Below are positions 8,350 through 16,748 of a DNA stretch of 32,768 nt, piece after piece (the stretch's first letter is position 1; every line of letters starts with the position of its first letter). The DNA comes from an uncultured Gemmatimonadales bacterium (GTDB lineage: Bacteria > Gemmatimonadota > Gemmatimonadetes > Palauibacterales > Palauibacteraceae). The notes beneath the pieces are model-generated. The model saw only the letters and a list, made by a program, of their open reading frames with translations. It was not told where the DNA came from and ran no database searches. Made by a program: the position numbers and the translations under genes. The stretch is taken from NCBI GenBank assembly GCA_947259585.1, contig CAMYMV010000009.1, positions 1 to 32,768 of the forward strand. The letters run 5' to 3'.

Positions 8350-8614
8350 CGATAAAAAGTGAAGAATTGGAAGTATGTCGCTTTTTCTTGCCCGCCCGCC
8401 CTGATCGGCGGTAGCGGTGGTTCCTGAAGGCGATCAACTATACCACGGTCCGTTTTCCCAAAGCAACCCACACTCTCCGGTGATTGAACCGTACTTGATC
8501 ACGTAAGTGTCTGACAGTCAATGATTTGATAAAATGTCGAAAACTCGGCTCTCGGCGTGGATTACTCAGATCGCGATCGGGCGCCGAGGGGCGCGATGGC
8601 CTTGAAAGGAAGGG
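8350..8614. other. AT-richer intergenic stretch between divergent genes
   Basis: This stretch is visibly richer in A and T than its surroundings. It holds the minus-strand promoter described at 8438-8466. On the plus strand a TAAAAT at 8530-8535 could be a -10 for the downstream antiporter, but no -35 lies at 16-18 bases. A short palindrome TGAC-A-GTCA occurs at 8512-8520. A 23-codon plus-strand frame starts at ATG 8534 without a ribosome-binding site. I recognise no RNA gene or riboswitch here. Confidence 0.4.
8438..8466 (-). promoter_or_regulatory. sigma-70-type promoter for the ribbon-helix-helix-like gene
   Basis: On the minus strand, TTGCTT (8466-8461) and TATAGT (8443-8438) are separated by 17 bases. 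The -35 matches TTGACA at 4 of 6 positions and the -10 matches TATAAT at 5 of 6. Transcription would start near 8431, leaving a leader of about 80 bases before the small gene. Confidence 0.5.
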
Positions 8615-8785
8615 ATGACGCCGCATTCGCCGAGGTTCAATACGGGACCGAATCCATGTGCTGTCAGCGACTTTTTTGAAAATCCGAAGGCGGCGGCGAG
8701 GGCCCTGCCCGCGTCTCTGCCTCCCGCACGTGAAGCACGCCTTGCCGCTGCCGGGCGCCATCCCGCAAGCTGCGCGGATGAGTAG
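8615..8785 (+). CDS. possible small protein (56 residues) upstream of the antiporter
   Basis: A short frame starts at ATG 8615 immediately after AAAGGAAGGG, a strong ribosome-binding sequence, and ends with TAG at 8783-8785, 21 bases before the antiporter start. It contains F-F-E-N-P-K-A-A-A-R-A-L and is alanine/proline rich. It has no signal peptide or recognised domain. It might be a leader peptide or a small coupled protein, or a chance frame in GC-rich sequence. Support is only the ribosome-binding site and the close spacing. Confidence 0.25.
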   Translation: MTPHSPRFNTGPNPCAVSDFFENPKAAARALPASLPPAREARLAAAGRHPASCADE

Positions 8786-8806
8786 CCGTCGGGTTCTCGA
8801 AGCGCG

Positions 8807-10342
8807 GTGAGCATGGACGATTCGATACGCAGGACACGTTGGCTCGGTGTGGCCATCGGCGTGGCCGTTCTCTTCGCGGGCGTCTGGCTGGCGGGCCGAT
8901 TCCCGTACTCGGGCGAGCACTACGGGGTCTGGTCCCTGGCGCCACCGATCGTGGCGGTAGTGCTGGCGTTCGCTCTCCGGGATGTCGTGGCCGCGCTCTT
9001 CGTCGGCATCGCGCTGGGCGGCGTGATCAGCGGACGCCTGAACATCGTCCAGGAGTTTCTCATCCCATCGGTCGGGTCACCGGAGTTCGGCCTCATCCTG
9101 ATCGTTTACCTGTGGTGCCTCGGTGGGCTCATCGGGCTCTGGACTCGAACAGGGGGTGCGCTCCGTTTCGCGGAGTGGGCCGGTGGGAAGATCGTCAGCG
9201 GGCCGAGGTCCGCGATGGTCTTTGGCTGGCTGATGGGCCTGGTCTTTCACCAGGGAGGCACCATCAGCACGGTGCTCACCGGCACGACCGTTCGGCCCAT
9301 AGCGGACCGGAACCGGATCTCCCACGAGGAGTTTTCGTTTATCGTGGATACGACGGGGTCGCCCGCGGCGACGCTGATCCCCTTCAACGTCTGGCCGATC
9401 TACGTCGCCGGCCTGGTGGCCGGCACGGTGCCGGTGCTGGCCACGCAGGAGCAGGCGATCGCCTTCTTCTTCCGCGCCCTCCCGTTCAACTTCTACGCGA
9501 TCCTGGTGATCCTCTTCACCCTGCTGTTCAGCCTCGAGCGACTTCCCTTCCTGCCGGGGCGGCGAATGACGGCAGCGCGCCGTCGAGCTCGCGAGACCGG
9601 TCGGCTGGACGATGAGCGCGCCGAGCCTCTCTCTTCGGAGGAACTCTCGGTCGTGAGACCCCCGGCCGGCTACTCGCCTGGACTGCTCGACTTCTTCGCA
9701 CCGATAGGGACCCTGCTTGGCGTGGCCATCGTCCCGTATCTGTGGACGTTCTTCGTGCTCGGGAGGCGAGGGGACCCATCGCTGCCGATCGCCGAGGCGT
9801 TCGTCCTCTCGGTGCTCGTGGCGATGGGGGTGGCGCTGGCCAAGGGGATGCGGCTTCGAGACGTGATGGACGGCTTCGTCTCGGGCTGTAAGGGCGTGAC
9901 GATCGGCGCCATCGTGCTCGCACTCGCCGTCACGCTGAAGTCCGTGGCCGATGCCGTCGGCACGGCACCCTACGTCGTGGCGGAGCTGGGAGACGCCGTG
10001 TCGCCCGTCGCGCTGCCCGCGCTGCTCCTCCTGGTCGCGATGTTCATCGCCTTCTCGACCGGAACGTCGTGGGGCACGTACGCCGTGCTCTTCCCGGTCG
10101 CGATGCCGCTCGCCTGGAGCATCTCGCCTGATCCGGGCTATCTGGCGCTGAGCTTCGCCGCCGTGACCGGCGGTGGCGCGTTCGGCGACCACTGCTCCCC
10201 GATCTCCGACACGACAATCCTCTCCTCGCTGGCCACGGGGTGCGATCTGATGGACCACGTGACCACGCAGCTGCCGATGGCGATCTGGGCGGCCGGGCTC
10301 GCCGCCCTGCTCTACACCGTGATCACGGCCCTGCTGTTGTAG
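8807..10342 (+). CDS. nhaC: NhaC-family Na+/H+ antiporter
   Basis: A 511-residue inner-membrane protein with about eleven to twelve hydrophobic helices. The C-terminal stretch near residue 455, G-A-F-G-D-H-C-S-P-I-S-D-T-T, is the signature of NhaC-type sodium/proton antiporters; the matching N-terminal half carries F-H-Q-G-G-T-I-S-T-V-L and S-P-A-A-T-L-I-P-F-N-V-W. A charged cytoplasmic loop (about 245-285) separates the halves. Substrate could also be a dicarboxylate or amino acid, since the family includes malate/lactate exchangers. Start is GTG 8807 or ATG 8813; GGTGA just before the latter is a weak site. It is followed after 90 bp by an SDR gene on the same strand with its own strong ribosome-binding site. 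Confidence 0.82.
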   Translation: MSMDDSIRRTRWLGVAIGVAVLFAGVWLAGRFPYSGEHYGVWSLAPPIVAVVLAFALRDVVAALFVGIALGGVISGRLNIVQEFLIPSVGSPEFGLILIVYLWCLGGLIGLWTRTGGALRFAEWAGGKIVSGPRSAMVFGWLMGLVFHQGGTISTVLTGTTVRPIADRNRISHEEFSFIVDTTGSPAATLIPFNVWPIYVAGLVAGTVPVLATQEQAIAFFFRALPFNFYAILVILFTLLFSLERLPFLPGRRMTAARRRARETGRLDDERAEPLSSEELSVVRPPAGYSPGLLDFFAPIGTLLGVAIVPYLWTFFVLGRRGDPSLPIAEAFVLSVLVAMGVALAKGMRLRDVMDGFVSGCKGVTIGAIVLALAVTLKSVADAVGTAPYVVAELGDAVSPVALPALLLLVAMFIAFSTGTSWGTYAVLFPVAMPLAWSISPDPGYLALSFAAVTGGGAFGDHCSPISDTTILSSLATGCDLMDHVTTQLPMAIWAAGLAALLYTVITALLL

Positions 10343-10432
10343 GAGATAAGGGGCGGAGGTGCGCCGATCGCTGGAACCCGACACATTGATCCACGCGGCC
10401 GGTCGGAAGACACGACTCACACGGAGGAGAAC

Positions 10433-11275
10433 GTGGCCGAGGGAAACAAGTCGGCGCTTATCCTGGGAGCCTCGAGCGGTTTCGGCGAGGCGTCGGCTCT
10501 CGCCCTGGCCGAGGCAGGCTTCGACATCTACGGGGTCCATCTGGACCGTCGCGCGGGCCTCGAGCGGGTCAAGGAGATCGTAGCCGAGATCGAAGCCCTA
10601 GGGCGTCGCGCTCTCTTCTTCAACGTGAACGCCGCGGACGCCGAGAAGCGGGCCGACGTGCTCGACCGGATCGGCGAGGAGACGGCACCGGGAGCGGTCC
10701 GAGTCCTGCTGCACTCGCTGGCGTTCGGCACACTGCGGCCGCTGGTGGATCGGGATCCCAAGTCCGTCATCACGCCCAAGCAGATGGACATGACCCTCGA
10801 CGTGATGTCGCACTCGCTGGTGTACTGGACGCAGGGGCTCGTCTCGCGAAGGCTCATGGGCGAAGGCGGGCGGATCTACGCGATGACCAGCTCCGGAGGC
10901 GATCGGGTCAGTCCCTTCTACGGTCCGGTATCCGCGGCCAAGGCATCGCTGGAGTCGCACTGCCGTCAGCTGGCGTTGGAGCTGGCGCCGCTCGGCATCA
11001 CGTGCAACGCGATCCGTGCGGGCGTGACGGACACGCCGGCGCTGCGGAAAATCCCGGGACACGACCGGATGATCGAGATCGCCCGAGAGATCAACCCGCA
11101 CGGAAGGCTTACGACGCCGGCGGACATCGGCCGCTGCCTCGTTGCCCTCTCCCGGCCGGAGACCGCCTGGATGACCGGTAACGTGCTCCGCGTTGATGGT
11201 GGCGAGGACGTCGTCGGGGCAGGCCTGTCGAGCGGCCAGGATACGGTGGCCGGAGTGTCGGGAGACGGGTCGTGA
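10433..11275 (+). CDS. enoyl-ACP reductase-like short-chain dehydrogenase
   Basis: A 280-residue Rossmann-fold oxidoreductase. The cofactor site is G-A-S-S-G-F-G at 12-18. The catalytic motif is not the classical Y-x3-K but Y-G-P-V-S-A-A-K, that is Y-x6-K, which marks enoyl-ACP reductases (FabI/FabL) rather than ordinary SDRs. The L-H-S-L-A-F-G segment corresponds to the FabI H-S-I-A-F region. This suggests reduction of the enoyl intermediate in fatty-acid elongation with NAD(P)H, though the Rossmann start G-A-S-S-G-F-G is closer to FabL than to FabI. Start GTG 10433 follows GGAGGAG at 5 bases. The stop overlaps the next small gene by GTGA, so the two are translationally coupled. The C-terminal 20 residues are a polar tail. 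Confidence 0.75.
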   Translation: MAEGNKSALILGASSGFGEASALALAEAGFDIYGVHLDRRAGLERVKEIVAEIEALGRRALFFNVNAADAEKRADVLDRIGEETAPGAVRVLLHSLAFGTLRPLVDRDPKSVITPKQMDMTLDVMSHSLVYWTQGLVSRRLMGEGGRIYAMTSSGGDRVSPFYGPVSAAKASLESHCRQLALELAPLGITCNAIRAGVTDTPALRKIPGHDRMIEIAREINPHGRLTTPADIGRCLVALSRPETAWMTGNVLRVDGGEDVVGAGLSSGQDTVAGVSGDGS

Positions 11276-11499
11276 ACCGCGCGGCGCAGAGCTTGGGAAG
11301 GGCGGTGCTGACGCACGCGGCGCGCCGCTATGTGCGCCATCGCTGGCGATCCGTCAAGCGCGATGCCGGCCGCCCGTGGCGTAAGGGAGCCGATGGGACG
11401 GCCGCCTCGCTCGGCCGCTGGATCGGCCTCTCCCTCGCCGTCGGGGCGAAGGCCCTCGGCGCCGGCGCCGCGATCTACGTCGTCATGAAGCGCCGCTGA
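11272..11499 (+). CDS. small membrane-anchored protein, coupled to the SDR
   Basis: A 75-residue basic protein with a single glycine/alanine-rich hydrophobic segment at about 50-71 and a K-R-R end. The first 45 residues are arginine-rich. GTG 11272 overlaps the stop codon of the enoyl-reductase-like gene (GTGA), which argues for real, coupled translation. I do not recognise a family. Its 3' end overlaps the convergent OmpA-type gene by 17 bases. Confidence 0.5.
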   Translation: MNRAAQSLGRAVLTHAARRYVRHRWRSVKRDAGRPWRKGADGTAASLGRWIGLSLAVGAKALGAGAAIYVVMKRR

Positions 11500-12970
11500 G
11501 CTCCAGAACCACGTCGATCCGCCGGTTCCGAGCTCGCCCGGCGGCGGTGTCGTTGCGTGCGATCGGTCGGCTCTCTCCGTAGCCGACGGCGCGAATCCTG
11601 TCAGCGCTTATCGCCATATTCGCGAGGACGTATTCCCTGACGGCGATCGCGCGCCGTGCGCTCAAGGCCTGGTTGAACTCGTCGTTACCCTGTGAATCGG
11701 TGTGCCCCTCGACGGTGATGCGCGCTCCGGAGAACGCGCGGATCGCCTGCTGGACCTTCGTGAGGAGGGAGTAGTCGTCCGGCCGGATCTTGTGGGAGCC
11801 GGAGTCGAAGGTGAGTCCCAGCAGCCGGATCGTCACCTGCTCCACGCCCAGGATGATCTCCGCTTCCTCTTCGTCGAACAGGGCCTGCACCTCCCGTAGG
11901 GTCTGCTCCTGCCGCTCACGCTCTCTGAGTTCGGCAGAGACCGTGGCCTCCCGCTCGCCGAGGCGCGCCAGCTCGAGATCCAGCGAGTCCGACGAGGCCT
12001 GGAGGCGCCGTATCTCGCCCTCTCGATCTGCGAGGCTCCTCTCGAGCTGCCTGCGGTCTTCCAGCAGACTGAGGATCGCCGCCGCGACATCGGCCGCCAC
12101 CGGGCCGCTTCCCCGCGCGAAGTTGGCCTGCAGGCCGAGCGCTTCGGTGATCCCGATCAGTTCGGCCTCGTGGCGGCGAACGACGGTTTCCGTGGTCACC
12201 TCGCGCCTTCTGACGCTGTCCGCGAGCATGGCGACCCAGGTCGAATGGGCGTATCCGTCGGCAGCCCGTGTGGCCAGCTCCCTCGCCTCGGAGGGCTGGC
12301 TCGGATCTACGCGGAGCGAGGCATCGGCGCGCCCCAGCAGCGTGTCGGCCCTGGCCAGGGTCAGCGGGGCGCGCTGGTCGGCGCGGGCTGCCAGCGCGCC
12401 CTCGCGCAGGCGTCGGGCTTCACCGAGCACGCTGTTCCGGACCGCCTGGAGCTCGGCCTCGCCGTAGAGAGACTCCGCCTCCGACGCGCGCGTGCGCGCG
12501 TCGTTCTGATTCCCGTCCTCGACCTTCCGGCCCGCCTCCTGGGCCTTCTTCTCGGCGGCTCCCCACCGTTCCTCAGCGAAATCGGGCGCGTTGGCCGCCA
12601 GCGCCCGTTCCCGAGCGGCAAGCGTTCCCCGCATGATCACTTCTCCGATCTCCCGCAGATCTTCGGCGCGGTCCAGCGCCTGATTCGATTCGAGCAGCTT
12701 CTTGCGGATCTCTTCGATGCGGCCGCCCTGTCGGTGATCCTGCTGTGCCCGAGCCAGCTGCTCGGCCGCTCGCCCGAAGTTCCGGGGAGAGATGAGGTTC
12801 AGATGCTGCGCGCGAGCCTCGGCGTAGCGGGCGGCCGTCGCCTCCAGCTGGCTCTCCAGCGTCTGGGCCCCTGCTGTCGAGGGGCCGGCCAGCAGGGCGA
12901 AGAGGCAGCCGATCAGGAGGGAGGGTCGGTCGACGTTGCAGCGCGCGGCCAGCCTCGGCCCGGACCTCAC
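11483..12970 (-). CDS. OmpA-family protein with long coiled-coil N-terminal region
   Basis: A 495-residue exported envelope protein. After a signal peptide (about 1-36, ending A-G-A-Q) there is a long, charged, alanine- and glutamate-rich helical region (about 40-360) predicted by eye to form coiled coil, with R-x-x-A-E-Q-L-A-R-A repeats resembling DUF4398-type helices. The C-terminal domain (about 383-495) is the OmpA peptidoglycan-binding fold: G-H-T-D-S-Q-G, L-S-x-R-R-A, R-I-R-A-V-G-Y-G-E-S-R-P and N-R-R-I-D, including the Asp and Arg that bind diaminopimelate. The GTG start at 12970 overlaps the TGA of the upstream small gene (GTGA), so the longer frame to 13045 is not used. It probably links the outer membrane to the cell wall. 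Confidence 0.85.
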   Translation of the reverse strand: MRSGPRLAARCNVDRPSLLIGCLFALLAGPSTAGAQTLESQLEATAARYAEARAQHLNLISPRNFGRAAEQLARAQQDHRQGGRIEEIRKKLLESNQALDRAEDLREIGEVIMRGTLAARERALAANAPDFAEERWGAAEKKAQEAGRKVEDGNQNDARTRASEAESLYGEAELQAVRNSVLGEARRLREGALAARADQRAPLTLARADTLLGRADASLRVDPSQPSEARELATRAADGYAHSTWVAMLADSVRRREVTTETVVRRHEAELIGITEALGLQANFARGSGPVAADVAAAILSLLEDRRQLERSLADREGEIRRLQASSDSLDLELARLGEREATVSAELRERERQEQTLREVQALFDEEEAEIILGVEQVTIRLLGLTFDSGSHKIRPDDYSLLTKVQQAIRAFSGARITVEGHTDSQGNDEFNQALSARRAIAVREYVLANMAISADRIRAVGYGESRPIARNDTAAGRARNRRIDVVLELSGAS

Positions 12971-13227
12971 CGGCGGCGTCCTCCCGCGGGCGAGACATCG
13001 ATCGACAGGGCGATGACGAGCAACACGATCTGAAGGACGCCCCACTCACCGCCGTTCCAATTCTGCACGGCCGTATACCAGAGGAAGGAGGTCGGGAGAA
13101 AGACGAAGCCCAGAACCGGCCACAGCGCCGTGTCGAACAGACCGTGGAACCAGCTCGTGAACAGCCAGAGGAGGACGATCACCACCCTCGGCGTTATCAG
13201 CGCCGCGAGCGCAAAGAGACAAGGCAT
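12967..13227 (-). CDS. small three-helix membrane protein
   Basis: An 86-residue, very hydrophobic protein with three membrane helices (about 3-25, 30-52, 62-78) and aromatic-rich loops (W-F-H-G-L-F-D, F-L-W-Y-T-A-V-Q-N-W). The sequence resembles widespread small bacterial membrane proteins of unknown function. The ATG at 13227 has only a weak GGGATAG site upstream. Its stop codon overlaps the GTG of the OmpA-type gene, so the two are translated together, which suggests an envelope role. Confidence 0.6.
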   Translation of the reverse strand: MPCLFALAALITPRVVIVLLWLFTSWFHGLFDTALWPVLGFVFLPTSFLWYTAVQNWNGGEWGVLQIVLLVIALSIDVSPAGGRRR

Positions 13228-13316
13228 GGAAGCTATCCCGCAGAAGTCTCGACCCGAACTGCGACCCGTGCGCTCAAGTTATGGTTCGGAGAGCAGGATG
13301 CGAACCGCAGGGCGCA

Positions 13317-13868
13317 TCAGCGCATAACGGCCGCAGCCGCTAGGGTGTCGACAAGCTCCCTCAACGTGGTCTCGCCCCGGTCGCGGGCGTACCAGCGCCG
13401 CGAGTCGGCGTAGATCTCCTTGGCCGGCCTCTCGCCCTTCGCCTTCTCGCCGATCACGAACTCCTGGAGCTCCGCGGGTCTGGGGCCCCACGCTCCCGCG
13501 GGCTCGAAATCCTCGTCCAGGATTATGGCGATCGGAATCGAGCGCGTCCCGTTCGTCAGGAAACGGTCCATCACCTCGAGGCTCTCATCCCGTTTGATGA
13601 TCCTGAGCTCGAAGTTGGGAAGATCCTCGGCGAACCGGGCCAGCACCGGGACCGTGTTCGAGGCGTCTCCGCACCAGTCCTCCGCGAGCACCAACAGCTT
13701 CCAGCGGCCGCCGACGACCGCGGTGCGGCGGGCGACCCATTCCGGTGTCCGGGCCCGCTGAAAGATCCCCTTCCAGAGCGAGAGGTTCTTCTCGACCTCT
13801 TCCGAGAGGAAGCGATCGAAGGTCAAACCCCGCTCCCAGTGCTCGCGGTAATCGATGCCGTCTGTCAT
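13317..13868 (-). CDS. thioredoxin-fold protein with single-Cys WCGD motif
   Basis: A 183-residue cytoplasmic protein. The central part is a thioredoxin fold: strand L-L-V-L-A-E, active-site segment D-W-C-G-D-A-S at 64-70, and T-R-S-I-P-I-A-I-I with the likely cis-proline. The usual second cysteine is replaced: after C66 come G, D and A, so it cannot form a CxxC disulfide. This W-C-G-D form is known in a family of bacterial thioredoxin-like proteins (Thioredoxin_9-like), so it need not be a defect. There is no signal peptide. The ATG at 13868 follows GGATAGAAG. It is divergent from the aldehyde dehydrogenase gene. Confidence 0.72.
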   Translation of the reverse strand: MTDGIDYREHWERGLTFDRFLSEEVEKNLSLWKGIFQRARTPEWVARRTAVVGGRWKLLVLAEDWCGDASNTVPVLARFAEDLPNFELRIIKRDESLEVMDRFLTNGTRSIPIAIILDEDFEPAGAWGPRPAELQEFVIGEKAKGERPAKEIYADSRRWYARDRGETTLRELVDTLAAAAVMR

Positions 13869-13990
13869 CTTCTATCCACCCTGTGTAGGGTATCGATGAT
13901 CCGCTCCAGGTCCGGTTCGAGCCACTCGCGGATCATTCCGTTTTGCCAACTGACCGGGAACGACGTGCCGTCCCCAACAGATAGAACACG

Positions 13991-14043
13991 CCCGGGTTCC
14001 CGGGACAAGCCACGCAGGACATAACACTTTGCAATATAGCAAA
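13991..14043 (+). promoter_or_regulatory. candidate operator palindromes in front of the dehydrogenase gene
   Basis: Two inverted repeats lie in the 195-bp divergent gap. CCCGGG-TT-CCCGGG is at 13991-14004. TTTGC-AATATA-GCAAA is at 14028-14043, 20 bases before the ATG at 14064; it matches its own reverse complement at 14 of 16 positions. The second lies where an AT-rich -10 would be expected, so a repressor bound there could block transcription. The binding protein cannot be named. Confidence 0.35.
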
Positions 14044-14063
14044 TTACACGCCAGGAGACGAGA

Positions 14064-15698
14064 ATGACGATAGCGGCCGACACGAAGCCTCCGGTGCCTG
14101 AGAACGAGCCGATTCTGGACTACGCGCCCGGATCGCCGGAGCGCGACGAGCTCAAGGCGAGGCTCGCCACCATGGCGGCCGAGGAGATCGAGATACCGCT
14201 GATCATCGGCGGCCAGGAAGTGAGGACGGGAGACACGGTGGAAGCTGTCATGCCCCACGACCACAAGCATGTGCTCGCCACCTGGCACCGGGCAGGCGCC
14301 CGCGAGGCCGAGATGGCGATCAAGGCGGCGGGCGAGGCCTGGCGCGAATGGTCGAGCTGGAGCTTCGAGGACCGGGCCGCGGTCTTCCTGCGAGCCGCGG
14401 ATCTTCTCGCCGGACCGCGGAGACAGACGCTGAACGCGGCGACGATGTTGGGTCAGAGCAAGACCGCCCACCAGGCGGAGATCGACAGCGCCTGCGAGCT
14501 GATCGACTTCTGGCGCTTCAACGTGCACTTCGCGCGGCGTATCTACGAGGAGCAGCCGAACTCGGCCCCCGGCATGTGGAACCAGCTGGACTACCGGCCT
14601 CTAGAGGGCTTCGTCTTCGCGATCACGCCCTTCAACTTCACCTCGATCGCCGGCAATCTGCCCACCGCGCCGGCGGTCATGGGTGGCGTATCGCTCTGGA
14701 AGCCCGCCTCCTCGGCCGTCTACAGCGCCTATTACATCCTCCAGATCCTGATGGAGGCCGGCCTGCCGCCGGGCGTCGTGAACCTCCTGCCCGGACGCTC
14801 CGGCGAGTTCAGCGACACGCTCCTGTCGAGCCCGGAGTTCGCCGGCATCCATTTCACCGGGTCGACAGGCGTCTTCCAGCACCTGTGGAGGCAGGCGAGC
14901 TCCAATCTCGAATCGTACCGCTCCTACCCGAGGATCGTGGGAGAGACGGGCGGAAAGGAATTTATCGTGGCCCACCGGAGTGCAGACGTCGAGGCCCTGG
15001 CCGTGGCCATCGTACGGGGCGGGTTCGAGTACCAGGGGCAGAAGTGCAGTGCGGCGTCGCGGATCTACGTGCCCGACAACCTGTGGCCGGAGGTGAGAAC
15101 GCGCGTTCTCGACATGGTAGGCGATATCGGCGTCGGCGACCCTGCCGACTTTCGGAACTTCATGGGAGCCGTGATCGATCGCAGCGCCTTCTCGGACATC
15201 ACCGCCTACATCGATCACGCCGCCGCCTCCGCCGACATGGAGATCCTGGCGGGCGGCGAGTACTCGGACGAGGTCGGCTACTTCATCCAGCCCACCCTGG
15301 TGCTCAGCCCCGATCCGGCGAGCAGGCTCATGTGCGAGGAGATCTTCGGTCCCGTGGTCACGGTGCACGTCTACCCCGCCCAGGAGTGGTCGGAGACGCT
15401 GGAGCTCGTCGACGGCACGTCCCCCTACGCGCTCACCGGCGCCGTCCTCGCAACCGACCGGACGGCGATACAGGAGGCACTGGGCGCCCTGCGCCATGCG
15501 GCCGGGAATTTCTACGTGAACGACAAGCCGACGGGTGCGGTGGTGGGCCAGCAGCCGTTTGGCGGAGGCCGGGCGAGCGGGACGAACGACAAGGCCGGGT
15601 CCTGGCTCAACCTGATCCGATGGGTGTCCGCGCGAACGATCAAGGAGACGTTCGTACCGGCGACGGAGTACCGCTACCCGTTCATGGACGGAAAATGA
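14064..15698 (+). CDS. pruA: 1-pyrroline-5-carboxylate dehydrogenase-type aldehyde dehydrogenase
   Basis: A 544-residue NAD-dependent aldehyde dehydrogenase. E294 in V-G-E-T-G-G-K and catalytic C328 in G-Q-K-C-S-A-A-S-R are clear, and F-T-G-S at 264-267 is the cofactor loop. The stretch A-I-T-P-F-N-F-T-S-I-A-G and the N-terminal extension identify the ALDH4/PruA branch, which oxidises glutamate-gamma-semialdehyde to glutamate in proline catabolism. The ATG at 14064 follows AGGAG at 6 bases. It is followed 111 bp later by paaA on the same strand. PaaZ, the aldehyde dehydrogenase of phenylacetate breakdown, belongs to another branch and carries a hydratase domain that is absent here, so a direct role in that pathway is not indicated. 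Confidence 0.85.
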   Translation: MTIAADTKPPVPENEPILDYAPGSPERDELKARLATMAAEEIEIPLIIGGQEVRTGDTVEAVMPHDHKHVLATWHRAGAREAEMAIKAAGEAWREWSSWSFEDRAAVFLRAADLLAGPRRQTLNAATMLGQSKTAHQAEIDSACELIDFWRFNVHFARRIYEEQPNSAPGMWNQLDYRPLEGFVFAITPFNFTSIAGNLPTAPAVMGGVSLWKPASSAVYSAYYILQILMEAGLPPGVVNLLPGRSGEFSDTLLSSPEFAGIHFTGSTGVFQHLWRQASSNLESYRSYPRIVGETGGKEFIVAHRSADVEALAVAIVRGGFEYQGQKCSAASRIYVPDNLWPEVRTRVLDMVGDIGVGDPADFRNFMGAVIDRSAFSDITAYIDHAAASADMEILAGGEYSDEVGYFIQPTLVLSPDPASRLMCEEIFGPVVTVHVYPAQEWSETLELVDGTSPYALTGAVLATDRTAIQEALGALRHAAGNFYVNDKPTGAVVGQQPFGGGRASGTNDKAGSWLNLIRWVSARTIKETFVPATEYRYPFMDGK

Positions 15699-15733
15699 GG
15701 TTTCGGGCTCGCGCCGCACGCTTTCCGCTGGCT

Positions 15734-15761
15734 TTGAGGGTCAAGGCCTCTGCGGTAGATT
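15734..15761 (+). promoter_or_regulatory. possible promoter of the paa cluster
   Basis: TTGAGG (15734-15739) and TAGATT (15756-15761) are separated by 16 bases and each match the sigma-70 consensus at 4 of 6 positions. They lie in the 111-bp gap before paaA, about 50 bp upstream of its start codon. The match is moderate. Confidence 0.3.
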
Positions 15762-15809
15762 GGCGCTCCCACCCGAGATGAGCGGACGACGCACAAGAAG
15801 GAGATCTGG

Positions 15810-16748
15810 ATGGCGAGGTTCACCGACGACGAGCTGATGCGGAAGGTGCAGGAGGGCTTCATCGTCGAATCCGAAGCCGACATGACCGAGACCTACAAGA
15901 AGGCGCTGATCACCCAGCTGACGGTCCAGGGTGACACGGAGCTCATGAGCGCCCCCGCGTACTACATGGCCACGAAGGACGCGCCCTCGACCAACACGAT
16001 GGTCTCGGCCACGGCGATCATCCAGGATGAGATGGGCCACGCCAACATCGCCTACAGGCTCCTCGAGGACCTCGGGGTGGACCGGGATGAGCTGCTGTAC
16101 GAGAGGCCGCCGCAAAAGTTCAAGAACCCGTACGGCTTCGACCAGCCGCTGGTGAACTGGGCGGAGCTCGTGACGGCCAACGGCCTGTATGACCGGGCCG
16201 GCATCACGCTGCTCGGCGACGTGCATCGGCACACGAGCTACGGGCCGCTGAAGCGCGGACTCGTCAAGGTCGGCATGGAGGAGAACTTCCACCTCCGTCA
16301 CGGCGAGGTGTGGATGAGGCGTCTGTGCGAGGCCGGGGGCGAGGCCCGTGACATGGTGCAAGCCGCGGTGGACTGGATGTTTCCCATGGGCGTCGAGTGG
16401 TTCGGGATGCCGGATGAAAAGAAGCACCACAACGCACAGCTCGACTTCAAGCTCAAGGGGATGACCAACGATCAACTGCGGCAGACCTGGCTGAAGGCCG
16501 TCGTGCCGCTATGTGACGAGCTGAGCATCGAGGTGCCGGCTCACGTCAATCCGGACACCGAGGCGGTGGAGCTCGAGTTCGAGTTCCCGGTCCAGTACGA
16601 TCCCGATGCGAAGCACTGGCTCCTGGACGAGCCCATCACATGGGATCAGGTGTGGGATCGCTGGCGCGCCCGGGGGCCGATGAACGAACAGTTCGTGGAG
16701 TGGATGCGAGTGAGCCGGTACTCGGTCGAAGGGCTGCTCGAAGCGTGA
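15810..16748 (+). CDS. paaA: phenylacetyl-CoA 1,2-epoxidase catalytic subunit PaaA
   Basis: A 312-residue diiron protein, close to the E. coli PaaA length. It forms the ring 1,2-epoxide of phenylacetyl-CoA within the PaaABC(D)E multicomponent oxygenase in the cytoplasm. The ferritin-like diiron ligands are visible: E44, E74 and H77 in Q-D-E-M-G-H, and E158/E159 with H161 in M-E-E-N-F-H-L-R-H-G. The ATG at 15810 is preceded by AAGGAG. Its stop codon overlaps the next gene by GTGA. The order here, A-D-B-C, differs from the common A-B-C-D-E, and no reductase gene (paaE) is present. Confidence 0.9.
   Translation: MARFTDDELMRKVQEGFIVESEADMTETYKKALITQLTVQGDTELMSAPAYYMATKDAPSTNTMVSATAIIQDEMGHANIAYRLLEDLGVDRDELLYERPPQKFKNPYGFDQPLVNWAELVTANGLYDRAGITLLGDVHRHTSYGPLKRGLVKVGMEENFHLRHGEVWMRRLCEAGGEARDMVQAAVDWMFPMGVEWFGMPDEKKHHNAQLDFKLKGMTNDQLRQTWLKAVVPLCDELSIEVPAHVNPDTEAVELEFEFPVQYDPDAKHWLLDEPITWDQVWDRWRARGPMNEQFVEWMRVSRYSVEGLLEA

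Noticed and set aside
8534..8605. 23-codon plus-strand frame starting M-S-K-T-R-L
   Set aside because: There is no ribosome-binding site before the ATG and it is too short to judge; its start overlaps the possible -10 sequence.
13297..13318. GATGCG ... CGCATC inverted repeat at the end of the thioredoxin-fold gene as a terminator
   Set aside because: There are only six pairs with a ten-base loop, it overlaps the stop codon and has no T-tract; too weak to call.
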